Made by a program: the position numbers and the translations under genes. A stretch of 64,000 nucleotides of DNA from Gemmataceae bacterium. GTDB lineage: Bacteria > Planctomycetota > Planctomycetia > Gemmatales > Gemmataceae. Under the pieces are notes generated by a model, which was given only the letters and a program-made list of their open reading frames with translations, was not told the origin of the DNA and did no database searches. Location of the stretch: NCBI GenBank assembly GCA_009691845.1, contig SIAJ01000016.1, positions 20,345 to 84,344 on the forward strand. Reading direction: 5' to 3'. Of this stretch, positions 26,532 to 34,438 are shown piece by piece; positions within the stretch are counted from its first letter, which is position 1; every line of letters begins with the position of its first letter.

Positions 26532-27395
26532 ATGGAACCTGTCGTCATTGCCACCTGGCCATTCGGCCGCACCGCCGTGGAAGTTGCCGCAAAACTCCTG
26601 GCCTCGGGCACATTGCCTGTCGATGCAGCACTCGCCGGCGCACAAGCTGTCGAGGACGATCCGAAAGTCAACTCGGTCGGCTTCGGCGGCATTGGCAATA
26701 GCATCGGCACCGTCGCGCTCGATGCCTGCGTGATGGATGGCAAGACGCTCGATTGTGGATCGGTTGCTGGGGTCGAAAATATCCGCCACGTGGCCGCACT
26801 CGCGAAGAAGGTCTACGAGAAGACGCCGCACATCATGCTTGTCGGCAAAGGAGCCGAGTGGTTCGGCATCCAGAACGGCTTCCCGTTAGAAACGCTTCTG
26901 ACCCCGGAAAGCGTGGCCGAGTGGGTGAAAAATCGGCCCAAAAAGAAGAACGAGACCAAAGGACACGACACGGTCACGGTGCTGGCCAACGACGGTAAAG
27001 GCCGGCTTGGCGGTGTCTGCACGACCTCCGGCCTGTCGTACAAGATGCCCGGCCGCGTGGGCGATTCGCCACTCATCGGTGCCGGCTTATACGTGGATGA
27101 CGAAGCCGGTGCAGCCGGTGCGACAGGAGTGGGCGAGGAGATCATCCGTATCGGCGGTGCCCTGTTCATAGTCGAACAGATGCGTGCGGGAAAGTCACCA
27201 CAGGAAGCGTGCGAACTGGCGGTCAAGCGAGTGATTGCGGCAGCGGTGCGACGTGGCCAGCATCCGGCCCGCGTGGCATTCCTGGCGATGAACCCGAAGG
27301 GTGCTATCGGGGCCGCGGCTACACAAGGAACCGACTTCAAGTATGCCGTGGCACGGGGCGAGAAGGTGGAGATGCTTCAGGCCAAGGAGTTGTAA
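26532..27395 (+). CDS. N4-(beta-N-acetylglucosaminyl)-L-asparaginase / isoaspartyl peptidase family protein
   Basis: 287 residues of the Ntn-hydrolase fold. The autoproteolytic site is GHDTVTVLANDGKG, with Thr147 as the new N-terminal nucleophile, and the substrate-binding segment GRVGDSPLIGAGLYVDDEAG follows, as does GATGVGEEIIRI. In aspartylglucosaminidase these residues cleave the Asn-GlcNAc bond of glycoasparagine; plant-type asparaginases cleave isoaspartyl peptides and asparagine. No signal peptide is seen. The sequence looks closest to the glycosylasparaginase branch because of the compact N-terminal alpha chain of about 146 residues. It follows rnd by 13 bases and converges on the flotillin gene. 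Confidence 0.88.
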   Translation: MEPVVIATWPFGRTAVEVAAKLLASGTLPVDAALAGAQAVEDDPKVNSVGFGGIGNSIGTVALDACVMDGKTLDCGSVAGVENIRHVAALAKKVYEKTPHIMLVGKGAEWFGIQNGFPLETLLTPESVAEWVKNRPKKKNETKGHDTVTVLANDGKGRLGGVCTTSGLSYKMPGRVGDSPLIGAGLYVDDEAGAAGATGVGEEIIRIGGALFIVEQMRAGKSPQEACELAVKRVIAAAVRRGQHPARVAFLAMNPKGAIGAAATQGTDFKYAVARGEKVEMLQAKEL

Positions 27396-27439
27396 CTCCA
27401 AGTCGAGCGGAGCGGCGTGAGCCACTCCACTCGCCAGAA

Positions 27440-29143
27440 CTAGGTTGCCTGCCCGTTCACCGTCGGCTCCACTTTCGCCGTTGGCGTTGTGGAATCCAAC
27501 GTCATCTTGGCGATGAACTCCGGCATTTCCACGCCGCCGATGTCGCGCATCACTTGTAGCATCGGCGGCATCGAGCGGGCCATGCTTTGCAGGAAGTTCG
27601 TCGTGTTAGACGAGCCGTTCGCGTTGCCACCACCATTCTCCCAGACGACGATCTTGTCGAACTTGATGTTCGAGATCGCCTGGGCACTGACCGATGCGAG
27701 ATGATCCATGTGCTCCAGCATGAGCAACTGAAAGGCGGCCTGTGCGCCACCGCAAGCGTCGATGATTTTCTTCAAGCCTTCGCCCTTCTTGGCCAGGATC
27801 TCGTACTGGCCTTTCGCCTCGGCTTGTAGCTTGGCGAAGTTTCCGGCAGCTTGGGCGTTGGCCTCGATCTTTACTCGCTCGGCAGCGGCTTCCGCATCGA
27901 CGATCGTGCGAGCCTTCTCGGCCTTCGCGGGGGCTTCCAGCAATGCCCGCTTTTCGGCCTCGATCTTCTCAGCATCGGCGAGGGCTGCCTTCGCCAACGC
28001 CCGGTTCTGCGATTCCAGCACCGATGCTTCCGCTTCGCGTTTCCGTGTCTCGGCGAGCTTGTAAGCATCGGCCCTCTTCACCGCCAGCTCGGCTTGAGCG
28101 AGAGCGATAGTCGCCTGTGCCATCGCTTCGCCGGCCGTCGCCTTCGCGTTGGCATCAGCCAGCCGCACTCGTTTCTCTCGGTCGGCCTCGGCCACTTGGG
28201 CCTCGCGATCGAACCCAGCCTTCTGCTCACCAACCTTTTGATCGCGGTCCAGTTCGGCGATCTTGATTGCTTGCTGACGCTGCGATTCCTTGATCAGCGC
28301 TTCCTGCTCCAGGAGGGCCGTCTGTTCGCCAACGGCTTTTTCTTTATCCAACTGGGCCACGCGAATCGCTTGCTCACGCGTCGCTTCCTTCGTACCGATC
28401 TCACGCAACTTGGTCGCGTTCGCAACTTGAATCACACGCTCGCGGTCGGCTTCCGCCACGCCGGTTTGGCCCTTCTTCTCTTGCTCGGCCACGTCGATCT
28501 TGGCCTGTTGAATCGCGATGGCTGCGGCTTTGCGGCCGATGGCTTCGATGTAACCGCTCTCGTCCGTGATGTCCGTGATGTTCACGTTGATCAGCACCAG
28601 TCCGATCTTCTTGAGTTCGCCTTCAAGCGACTTTTGAATGTTCTCCAGGAACTTGTCACGATCGCGGTTAATGTCCTCGATTCGCATGGACGCGATCACT
28701 TGACGCAATTGGCCGAAGATCATGTCAGCGGCCTGCTGCTTGATATCGTCCGTATCGAGCCCCAACAATCGAATCGATGCGTTCTGCATCGTCTCGCTGT
28801 CCGTGCCGATCGCGACCGTGAACACACTGGGTACATTCACCCGGATGTTCTCGATCGACAGCGCACCCTTCAGCGGTACTTCAATCTGAATCGGTTCCAG
28901 GTTGAGGTAAGCGAAGTCCTGGATCAGCGGAACCACGAACGCGGCACCACCATGCACGCACTTGGCGGCATTGCCTCCGGACGTTTTTCCGAAGATCACC
29001 AGCACGCGGTTCGAAGGACAGCGTTTGTAGCGCTTGGCGACAAACATGAGCATTCCGAAGATCACGACGGCTGCCGCAACGGAGGAGATAAGCGGCCAGG
29101 GAATGTCGGTTGCACTGGCTTGGGCGAACACAAAGCGGAACAT
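27440..29143 (-). CDS. Flotillin-like SPFH/band 7 protein
   Basis: 567 residues. One N-terminal membrane helix (PWPLISSVAAAVVIFGMLMF) is followed by the SPFH domain, with NRVLVIFGKTSGG, ENIRVNVPSVFTVAIGTDSE and LINVNITDITDESGYIEAIG. Then comes a long Ala/Glu/Lys/Gln-rich coiled coil (about 200-440) with repeated EADRE-, RVAQLDKE- and QAIKIAELDRD-type units, and a flotillin C-terminal region ending before a variable tail. Flotillins form oligomers in ordered membrane microdomains. The NfeD-like gene lies 3 bases upstream on the same strand, the classical partner arrangement. GGAGG precedes the ATG. Confidence 0.93.
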   Translation of the reverse strand: MFRFVFAQASATDIPWPLISSVAAAVVIFGMLMFVAKRYKRCPSNRVLVIFGKTSGGNAAKCVHGGAAFVVPLIQDFAYLNLEPIQIEVPLKGALSIENIRVNVPSVFTVAIGTDSETMQNASIRLLGLDTDDIKQQAADMIFGQLRQVIASMRIEDINRDRDKFLENIQKSLEGELKKIGLVLINVNITDITDESGYIEAIGRKAAAIAIQQAKIDVAEQEKKGQTGVAEADRERVIQVANATKLREIGTKEATREQAIRVAQLDKEKAVGEQTALLEQEALIKESQRQQAIKIAELDRDQKVGEQKAGFDREAQVAEADREKRVRLADANAKATAGEAMAQATIALAQAELAVKRADAYKLAETRKREAEASVLESQNRALAKAALADAEKIEAEKRALLEAPAKAEKARTIVDAEAAAERVKIEANAQAAGNFAKLQAEAKGQYEILAKKGEGLKKIIDACGGAQAAFQLLMLEHMDHLASVSAQAISNIKFDKIVVWENGGGNANGSSNTTNFLQSMARSMPPMLQVMRDIGGVEMPEFIAKMTLDSTTPTAKVEPTVNGQAT

Positions 29144-29146
29144 GGG

Positions 29147-29737
29147 TTAAGCCTCCGAGGTGGCGAGTACGTTTGCGACTTCAACCGAACTTGAACTGAG
29201 AACGGCGACAACCCGGATCGGTGTGCCGGTCGGTAATTCTTCGTTTGCGGTATAGGCTTCAAGTTCAACAGTCCGATTTTGCAGGTTCAGCGTCACCTTG
29301 CCCGGCCCCCCGCGATTGGCCGGAATGCGAAGGTAGACCGTTCCGGTGGCCCCGACGGAATCCTGCACGCGAACCGTGCCATCGGCCTTCAGACGGTACA
29401 TAATCTTCATCAGCGTGGCGACCAGGTAGAGAGCGACAAACCCGGACCCGAATGCTGAACCCAGCTGTGCCGGGGTTTCGAGATCGTAGTAGGCGGCCGT
29501 CAGACCTCCGAGGCCAAAGAAGGCGACTGCGGCACAAACCGCTCGGAACGTCAGCAGGCCGAGAAACCAGTTCTCGCCATGATCGTGATCGGTAGAGTGA
29601 TCGTGGTCGTGGTCGCCGAGCGAATGATCGTGATCGCCGACAGCGTGATCCCCACCCAAGCCGAAGACGCCGGCCAGGAATTGCAGCAGGACAAGCGACC
29701 CGCCCAGACCGGCACAGATCAGACAGAACGTATACAT
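29147..29737 (-). CDS. NfeD-like membrane protein, flotillin partner
   Basis: 196 residues. An N-terminal membrane helix is followed by a short His/Asp-rich segment (HDHSLGDHDHDHSTDHDHGE, about 37-56) that could bind divalent metal ions. Two or three further helices then lead to a C-terminal small beta-barrel of the OB-fold/NfeD type (GATGTVYLRIPANRGGPGKV and PTGTPIRVVAVLSSSSVEVA). NfeD proteins of this short type are encoded next to flotillins (as with YuaF/FloT of Bacillus subtilis) and help maintain microdomain organisation. The flotillin start is 3 bases downstream. GGAGG lies 9 bases before the ATG. Confidence 0.8.
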   Translation of the reverse strand: MYTFCLICAGLGGSLVLLQFLAGVFGLGGDHAVGDHDHSLGDHDHDHSTDHDHGENWFLGLLTFRAVCAAVAFFGLGGLTAAYYDLETPAQLGSAFGSGFVALYLVATLMKIMYRLKADGTVRVQDSVGATGTVYLRIPANRGGPGKVTLNLQNRTVELEAYTANEELPTGTPIRVVAVLSSSSVEVANVLATSEA

Positions 29738-29988
29738 TTGGCAAATCCTCCGTGGATTGCGAGTAAGCTCGGAGGGTTATTCGACGGACTCGGCCCGCCC
29801 TTCCGGAATCCCGGTTGATTCAAGTTAGCAGACCGAAAAGAACGACGCAAGTGGATGGCGGACAATATGTTGGAATAAATTTATACTTCTAGAATTCCTG
29901 CGTCAGATAATATTAGAGAAGAACTCACGCAAAGCCGTTTTTTTGCAAAGGATCGAGTTCCGCAGCGGCCTGGAAATATCATGAAAGC

Positions 29989-30651
29989 ATGAGTTCCAAA
30001 CCCCGGTTTCTTGCGGTCCTGTTCGATTACGATGGCACGCTTGCCGATAGCTACGCGGCCATCACCGCGAGCGTCAATCATGTTCTCCAACATCACGGTC
30101 GGCCAATCCTGAAAGAGGCCGAGGTTCGTGGCCTGGTTGGGCACGGGCTCGAAAACCTCATGGAGACGATCCTGCCCGGAATCGATCCGAGAGCGGCCGC
30201 CCGGCTTTATCGCGAACATCATCCGAGCGTGATGGGATCGCACACCACGATCTTTCCAGGCGTCGAGGAGGGGCTCAAGGCGCTTCGCGACTCGGGCATC
30301 AAACTTGGCATCTGTTCGAACAAGCCCTCGTACTTCACGCGGGAGTTGCTGAAGATCTTTCACCTCGATCAATTCTTTGAGGTCGTCTACGGTCCAGACG
30401 ACGCCGGTGCCGCCAAGCCTGACCCGACCATGGTTCTGAAGGCTCTCGAGAAACTTGGTGTGCCACGCGAGCAGGCCCTCTACGTCGGCGACATGGAAGT
30501 GGACATCGAGACGGGCCGGAATGCCGGTGTGGAAACGTGGGTGGTGCCGACCGGCTCCGCCGACGTTGCCACGTTGCAGGCCGCGCGAGCCCAGCGACTG
30601 TTTCCGGGAATCAGCGACATCGTAAGCGAAGTGCTCGCGGCGAAGTCGTAG
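29989..30651 (+). CDS. HAD-superfamily phosphatase (phosphoglycolate phosphatase-like)
   Basis: 220 residues. All four HAD motifs are present: motif I LFDYDGTLAD with nucleophile Asp13 and Asp15; motif II GICSNKP; motif III Lys in DAGAAKPDPTMVLKALEKLG; motif IV VGDMEVDIETGRNAG. The helical cap lies between residues 20 and 85. The overall shape matches phosphoglycolate phosphatase (Gph) and related small-molecule phosphatases such as pyrophosphatase PpaX. The exact substrate cannot be inferred. It is monocistronic; a long frame on the opposite strand is a shadow of this and the next gene. Confidence 0.88.
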   Translation: MSSKPRFLAVLFDYDGTLADSYAAITASVNHVLQHHGRPILKEAEVRGLVGHGLENLMETILPGIDPRAAARLYREHHPSVMGSHTTIFPGVEEGLKALRDSGIKLGICSNKPSYFTRELLKIFHLDQFFEVVYGPDDAGAAKPDPTMVLKALEKLGVPREQALYVGDMEVDIETGRNAGVETWVVPTGSADVATLQAARAQRLFPGISDIVSEVLAAKS

Positions 30652-30867
30652 TGGCTGGCTTCCCCTTGTGAGTGCGGACCGGCGCGTTGGAATGCACATG
30701 GTTCGACAGACCGGAAGTCCATCGCCACAAGCGATCAGTGGGAGCAGTCCAGAATTTAATGGCCGGTCGGCACCACGGCCGGACTCCCATTGCAACAAGT
30801 TCCTCGACGTACCGCCGTTACTTGGGTATCCTGAACCTTGTCCGCATCCCGCCTTGTGAGCCTCTCC

Positions 30868-32292
30868 ATGAATCCGTTTGAATCTCTTCGCACGGCTTGC
30901 AATCGCCGTTCGTTTCTCGGCAACTCCCTGGCCGGGCTGGGGACTTTTGCCCTGGCGAATCAGTTGAACCCGAGTTTGTTCGCGGACAGCAAGGTCGAAC
31001 GCTGGCCGGGGGCGATCAAGCCGCACCACAAGGCCAAGATCAAGCGGGTCATTTGGCTGTGCATGGCAGGCGGACCATCGCATCTGGAAACGCTCGATTA
31101 TAAGCCCGAACTTGCCAAGATGCACGGCAAGCCGATGCCGGAATCGATCACCAAGGGCCAGCCGATCGCTCAGTTGCAGGGAGCAAAGCTCACATGCCTG
31201 GGGCCGCAACACGAGTTCAAGAAGTGCGGCAAGTCGGGCCTGGAACTGTCGTCGATCTTCCCGAGACTTGCCGAGGTCGCGGACGACCTGTGCGTGATTC
31301 GCTCGATGAAAACCGAGGCCATCAATCACGACCCGGCCCACACGTTCATGAACACGGGCACGACCATCAGCGGCCGGCCTTCGATGGGCTCGTGGCTCTG
31401 GTACGGCCTGGGCGCCGAGACCGATTCGCTGCCCGGCTTCGTGGTGATGTTGTCCACCGGCCGTTCCGGCCAAATGCAGCCGATCGCGGCCCGGCAATGG
31501 CATAGCGGCTTCCTGCCGAGCCAGTTCCAGGGGGTCGAGTTTCGTTCGAAGGGCAACCCGGTTCTTTACGTCACTAGCCCCGATGGCGTCACGCAAGAAC
31601 GGCAACGCGATGTGGTCGATGCCGCGAACGAGTTGAACAAACTCTTCGACAAGCAGGTGGACGACCCCGAAATTGCCACGCGCATCAGCCAGTACGAGAT
31701 GGCCTTCCGCATGCAATCGAGCGTGCCGGAACTGATGGACCTCACGAAGGAGACCAAGGAAACGCTCGACCTGTACGGCACGAAAGGCGGCGATGGCTCG
31801 TTCGCGGCGAACTGCCTGCTCGCTCGCCGATTGGCGGAACGGGGCACGCGGTTCATTCAGCTTTATCACCGCGACTGGGATCATCACGGCAACGTGAAGG
31901 GGGACATTCCCGTTGTCGCCAAGGAAGTCGATCAAGGCATGACTGCTCTCTTGAAGGATCTCAAGCGTCGCGGCATGTGGGACGACACGCTAGTCGTCTG
32001 GGGCGGCGAGTTCGGCCGTACGCCAATGGCACAAGGCACGGGCCGCGACCACCACATGAAGGGCTTTTCCATTTGGCTCGCAGGTGGCGGCATCAAGGGT
32101 GGCATGAGTTACGGAGCCACGGACGACTTCGGCTACAATGCATCCGAGAACATCGTCAGCGTTCACGACCTGCACGCCACCATGCTGCACCTGCTGGGCG
32201 TCGACCACGAACGCCTGACCATCCGCTTCCAGGGCCGCGATTTCCGTTTGACGGACGTGCATGGTAAAGTGGTGAAGGCGGTATTGGCGTGA
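30868..32292 (+). CDS. DUF1501 protein 4
   Basis: 474 residues from the ATG at 30868, chosen because it directly precedes the leader NRRSFLGNSLAGLGTFALAN; an in-frame TTG at 30838 would add ten residues. The landmarks are RVIWLCMAGGPSHLETLDYK, SMKTEAINHDPAHTFMNTGT, IQLYHRDWDHHGNVKGDIPV, VVWGGEFGRTPMAQGTGRDH and IWLAGGGIKGGMSYGATDDF. It belongs to the long subtype that keeps HDPAHTFMNTG and FGYNASENIVSVHDLHATML, which is the form most often paired with DUF1549/DUF1553 genes, but no such gene is nearby. It should be periplasmic. A secreted protein gene follows on the same strand. Confidence 0.91.
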   Translation: MNPFESLRTACNRRSFLGNSLAGLGTFALANQLNPSLFADSKVERWPGAIKPHHKAKIKRVIWLCMAGGPSHLETLDYKPELAKMHGKPMPESITKGQPIAQLQGAKLTCLGPQHEFKKCGKSGLELSSIFPRLAEVADDLCVIRSMKTEAINHDPAHTFMNTGTTISGRPSMGSWLWYGLGAETDSLPGFVVMLSTGRSGQMQPIAARQWHSGFLPSQFQGVEFRSKGNPVLYVTSPDGVTQERQRDVVDAANELNKLFDKQVDDPEIATRISQYEMAFRMQSSVPELMDLTKETKETLDLYGTKGGDGSFAANCLLARRLAERGTRFIQLYHRDWDHHGNVKGDIPVVAKEVDQGMTALLKDLKRRGMWDDTLVVWGGEFGRTPMAQGTGRDHHMKGFSIWLAGGGIKGGMSYGATDDFGYNASENIVSVHDLHATMLHLLGVDHERLTIRFQGRDFRLTDVHGKVVKAVLA

Positions 32293-32387
32293 AGTCCCGA
32301 AGACACGCAGTAAAAGCAAAAGCGATGCCTGGGCTTTTTCTTGCGTGTTTGCGTGATCTTTTTTGTCTTACCTCTCCGAGGTTTCAG

Positions 32388-32942
32388 ATGCGAATCGCCT
32401 TCTTGCTTCTGTTCGCAGTCCCCGCATTCGCCGCTGAGAATACGGTCCGTTTCACCTCCCCGATGTACTTCCTTCCGCCCGCGAAAGCGATTGTCTTCAC
32501 CAAGGCAGGCGATCCAGGTCCGGGGGCGGCGAAGCATTCGGCCATCGTCTCAGTCGCGTCGTTGAAGGATGAAGCCAAGCTGCCTGGCGATGGTCCTTAC
32601 GATCTCTGGTTCGTGCCCAAGGACGGCAAGCCGATCCGGGCCATCGCGGCTTGGAAGCCGAAGGATGGAGCGAACGAAATCAAGTTGAACGATCGCCTCG
32701 GCGTGATCAGTTTTCGCGGCGAAGGCCAACCACGCGGAACGCTGCTCGTGACGCCCGAGGGGGACGATGGGCCAGAGACGAAGAAGCACCTGGTGATTCA
32801 AACGGCCGGCGATACGCGTGCCGAACTGGCCGTGCTGCCGGGCGATTATGCGGTGTGGGTCGTTCCCGCAAACGGCGCGCGAGCTCGGCGAGTGGCGGAT
32901 AAGGTACGGGTTCTCGTTGGAAAGACGGCGACCGTCGAGTGA
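32388..32942 (+). CDS. Secreted protein of unknown function
   Basis: 184 residues from the ATG at 32388 (GAGG 6 bases upstream; upstream in-frame starts lack one). Residues 1-16 form a signal peptide (MRIAFLLLFAVPAFAA). The mature part is beta-rich and seems to contain two similar halves, one with GAAKHSAIVSVASLKDEAKL then GDGPYDLWFVPKDGKPIRAI, the other with ETKKHLVIQTAGDTRAELAV then GDYAVWVVPANGARARRVAD, suggesting an internal duplication. No family is recognised. It lies 95 bases after DUF1501 protein 4 and may share its transcript. Confidence 0.65.
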   Translation: MRIAFLLLFAVPAFAAENTVRFTSPMYFLPPAKAIVFTKAGDPGPGAAKHSAIVSVASLKDEAKLPGDGPYDLWFVPKDGKPIRAIAAWKPKDGANEIKLNDRLGVISFRGEGQPRGTLLVTPEGDDGPETKKHLVIQTAGDTRAELAVLPGDYAVWVVPANGARARRVADKVRVLVGKTATVE

Positions 32943-32948
32943 TCGCGG

Positions 32949-34325
32949 TCAGGCGTACAGTTCTCGAATCGGCGTTCCTTCTGGAACGAGCAGCAACGGT
33001 CGATCCAGGCGATCGCGGATTTCCATGTCAGCCGGTATTCCAAGCCCGTGGTAGATGGTGGCGATGATGTCGCTTGCGGTGACTGGCGAAGTCTTGGGAT
33101 AAGCCCCACGACGATCGCTGGCTCCGTAAGTCGTGCCGCCTTTGATCCCGCCGCCAGCCATCAGGACGGTGTAGCAGAATTCCCAGTGGTCGCGCCCCGC
33201 TCCGCCGTTAATCTTCGGCGTGCGGCCAATCTCACCCATGACCACGACCAGCGTCCGTTCGAGCAAACTGCGGTCGGCAAGGTCGTCCAGCAAACAGGAG
33301 ATCGACGCATCGAAAGGAGGTAACAACCGGTTCTTGAGCGTGGCGAAGTTGCCGCCATGCGTGTCCCAGGTGGCGTTCGCATCAGGTGCCCAGGAGATGC
33401 AGGTGAGCCTCGTACCGGCCTCGACCAGTCGGCGTGCGAGCAGCATGCTCTGCCCGTAGATGTTTCGACCATAGGCATCGCGAACCCGATCCGATTCCTG
33501 ATCGAGTTGAAAAGCACGCTGGGCCGTGGATGAAGTCAACAGATCGCAGGCCCGTGCCTGCAACGTGCCCATTTCCTGCGTCAGGCCTGCACGTGATGCG
33601 TTGCCAATCTGATTGAGTCCGGAGAGCAAGTCCTTGCGATCGTGAAAGCGATTGCTCGTCATCCCGAATCCGGGAGTCAGGGCGGGCAAGTTAAAACTGT
33701 CGGGCCGGGGTCCGCCTTGCAACACCAGGAAGGGATCATTGGTTTTGCCAAGCCAGCCACCCAGGAAGCCGGGCTGCGGCGGACCACCCGCACCTTCGGC
33801 CGTCAGGTACGGCAGCATGACGTAAGGCATGACCTGCGACTTCGGCGGGCGGAACGAGCCGACGACCGAACCCACGGCCGGATGATCCGTGGCCTTCGCC
33901 CCCATGATGCCAGCCCGGATGTTGCTGCGAATTCCGGTCATGGCCGTATAAACGGCGGGTGCGTGGGCGACCTGATCGTGATAGACCGACCGCACGAGAG
34001 CGAACTTCGACATCTGCCGAGCAAGGCGGGGCAGATGCTCACAAACCTGGATGCCCGGGACGGTGGTGGCAATCGGCTGAAACTCGCTCCGCATTTCATT
34101 CGGCAGATCGGGTTTCATGTCCCACATGTCGAGGTGACTGGGTCCGCCGTTCAGGAACACGAGGATGCACGAATCGGCTTTCGGAGACAGGCCGGATTGG
34201 GACAGGTGATCGTTGGCCGCAAGCACCTGCGGCAAGGCGAGATTCAAGGCACCGATGCTGCCGATCTGCAGCATGTTGCGGCGGGTGAGTCCAACCGGGC
34301 CCGGGCAAGTCGCAGGAGGGATCAT
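32949..34325 (-). CDS. DUF1501 protein 5
   Basis: 458 residues from the ATG at 34325; in-frame codons further upstream run into a palindromic repeat and are unlikely to be coding. The leader LTRRNMLQIGSIGALNLALP carries a twin arginine. Landmarks are CILVFLNGGPSHLDMWDMKP, SVYHDQVAHAPAVYTAMTGI, ISWAPDANATWDTHGGNFAT, VMGEIGRTPKINGGAGRDHW and VLMAGGGIKGGTTYGASDRR. The usual GEFGRTP motif reads GEIGRTP. The protein should be exported and act outside the cytoplasm. It converges on the secreted-protein gene, 6 bases apart. Its own promoter should lie beyond the 34356-34415 palindrome or within it. Confidence 0.9.
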   Translation of the reverse strand: MIPPATCPGPVGLTRRNMLQIGSIGALNLALPQVLAANDHLSQSGLSPKADSCILVFLNGGPSHLDMWDMKPDLPNEMRSEFQPIATTVPGIQVCEHLPRLARQMSKFALVRSVYHDQVAHAPAVYTAMTGIRSNIRAGIMGAKATDHPAVGSVVGSFRPPKSQVMPYVMLPYLTAEGAGGPPQPGFLGGWLGKTNDPFLVLQGGPRPDSFNLPALTPGFGMTSNRFHDRKDLLSGLNQIGNASRAGLTQEMGTLQARACDLLTSSTAQRAFQLDQESDRVRDAYGRNIYGQSMLLARRLVEAGTRLTCISWAPDANATWDTHGGNFATLKNRLLPPFDASISCLLDDLADRSLLERTLVVVMGEIGRTPKINGGAGRDHWEFCYTVLMAGGGIKGGTTYGASDRRGAYPKTSPVTASDIIATIYHGLGIPADMEIRDRLDRPLLLVPEGTPIRELYA

Positions 34326-34355
34326 GAATTTCGTACTCGTGCGAGGAGGACTCCG

Positions 34356-34415
34356 ACACGAACCCGACGCGTAAGCGAGGGATCCGCTTCCATCGCTTAC
34401 GCGTCGGGTTCGTGT
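34356..34415. repeat. Long perfect palindrome (stem-loop)
   Basis: Two perfect 23-bp inverted arms (34356-34378 and 34393-34415) flank a 14-base loop. Each arm contains AACCCGACGCGTAAGCGA or its complement. It lies between two leftward genes, after the esterase-like gene and before DUF1501 protein 5. The lack of a T run after the stem argues against a plain intrinsic terminator. Confidence 0.85.
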
Positions 34416-34438
34416 TAGGTGGGAAGTATAACTCAGTG

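Noticed and set aside
27851..29194. A 447-codon open frame on the plus strand
   Set aside because: Antisense to flotillin; its Leu/Arg/His-rich repeats only mirror the coiled-coil codons.
29881..31935. A 684-codon open frame on the minus strand
   Set aside because: It lies opposite the HAD phosphatase and DUF1501 protein 4, both clearly real, and its peptide matches no family. Long antisense frames are expected in GC-rich DNA.
32289..32387. An upstream start for the secreted protein at 32388
   Set aside because: The extra 33 residues precede a good signal peptide and there is no ribosome-binding site at 32289.
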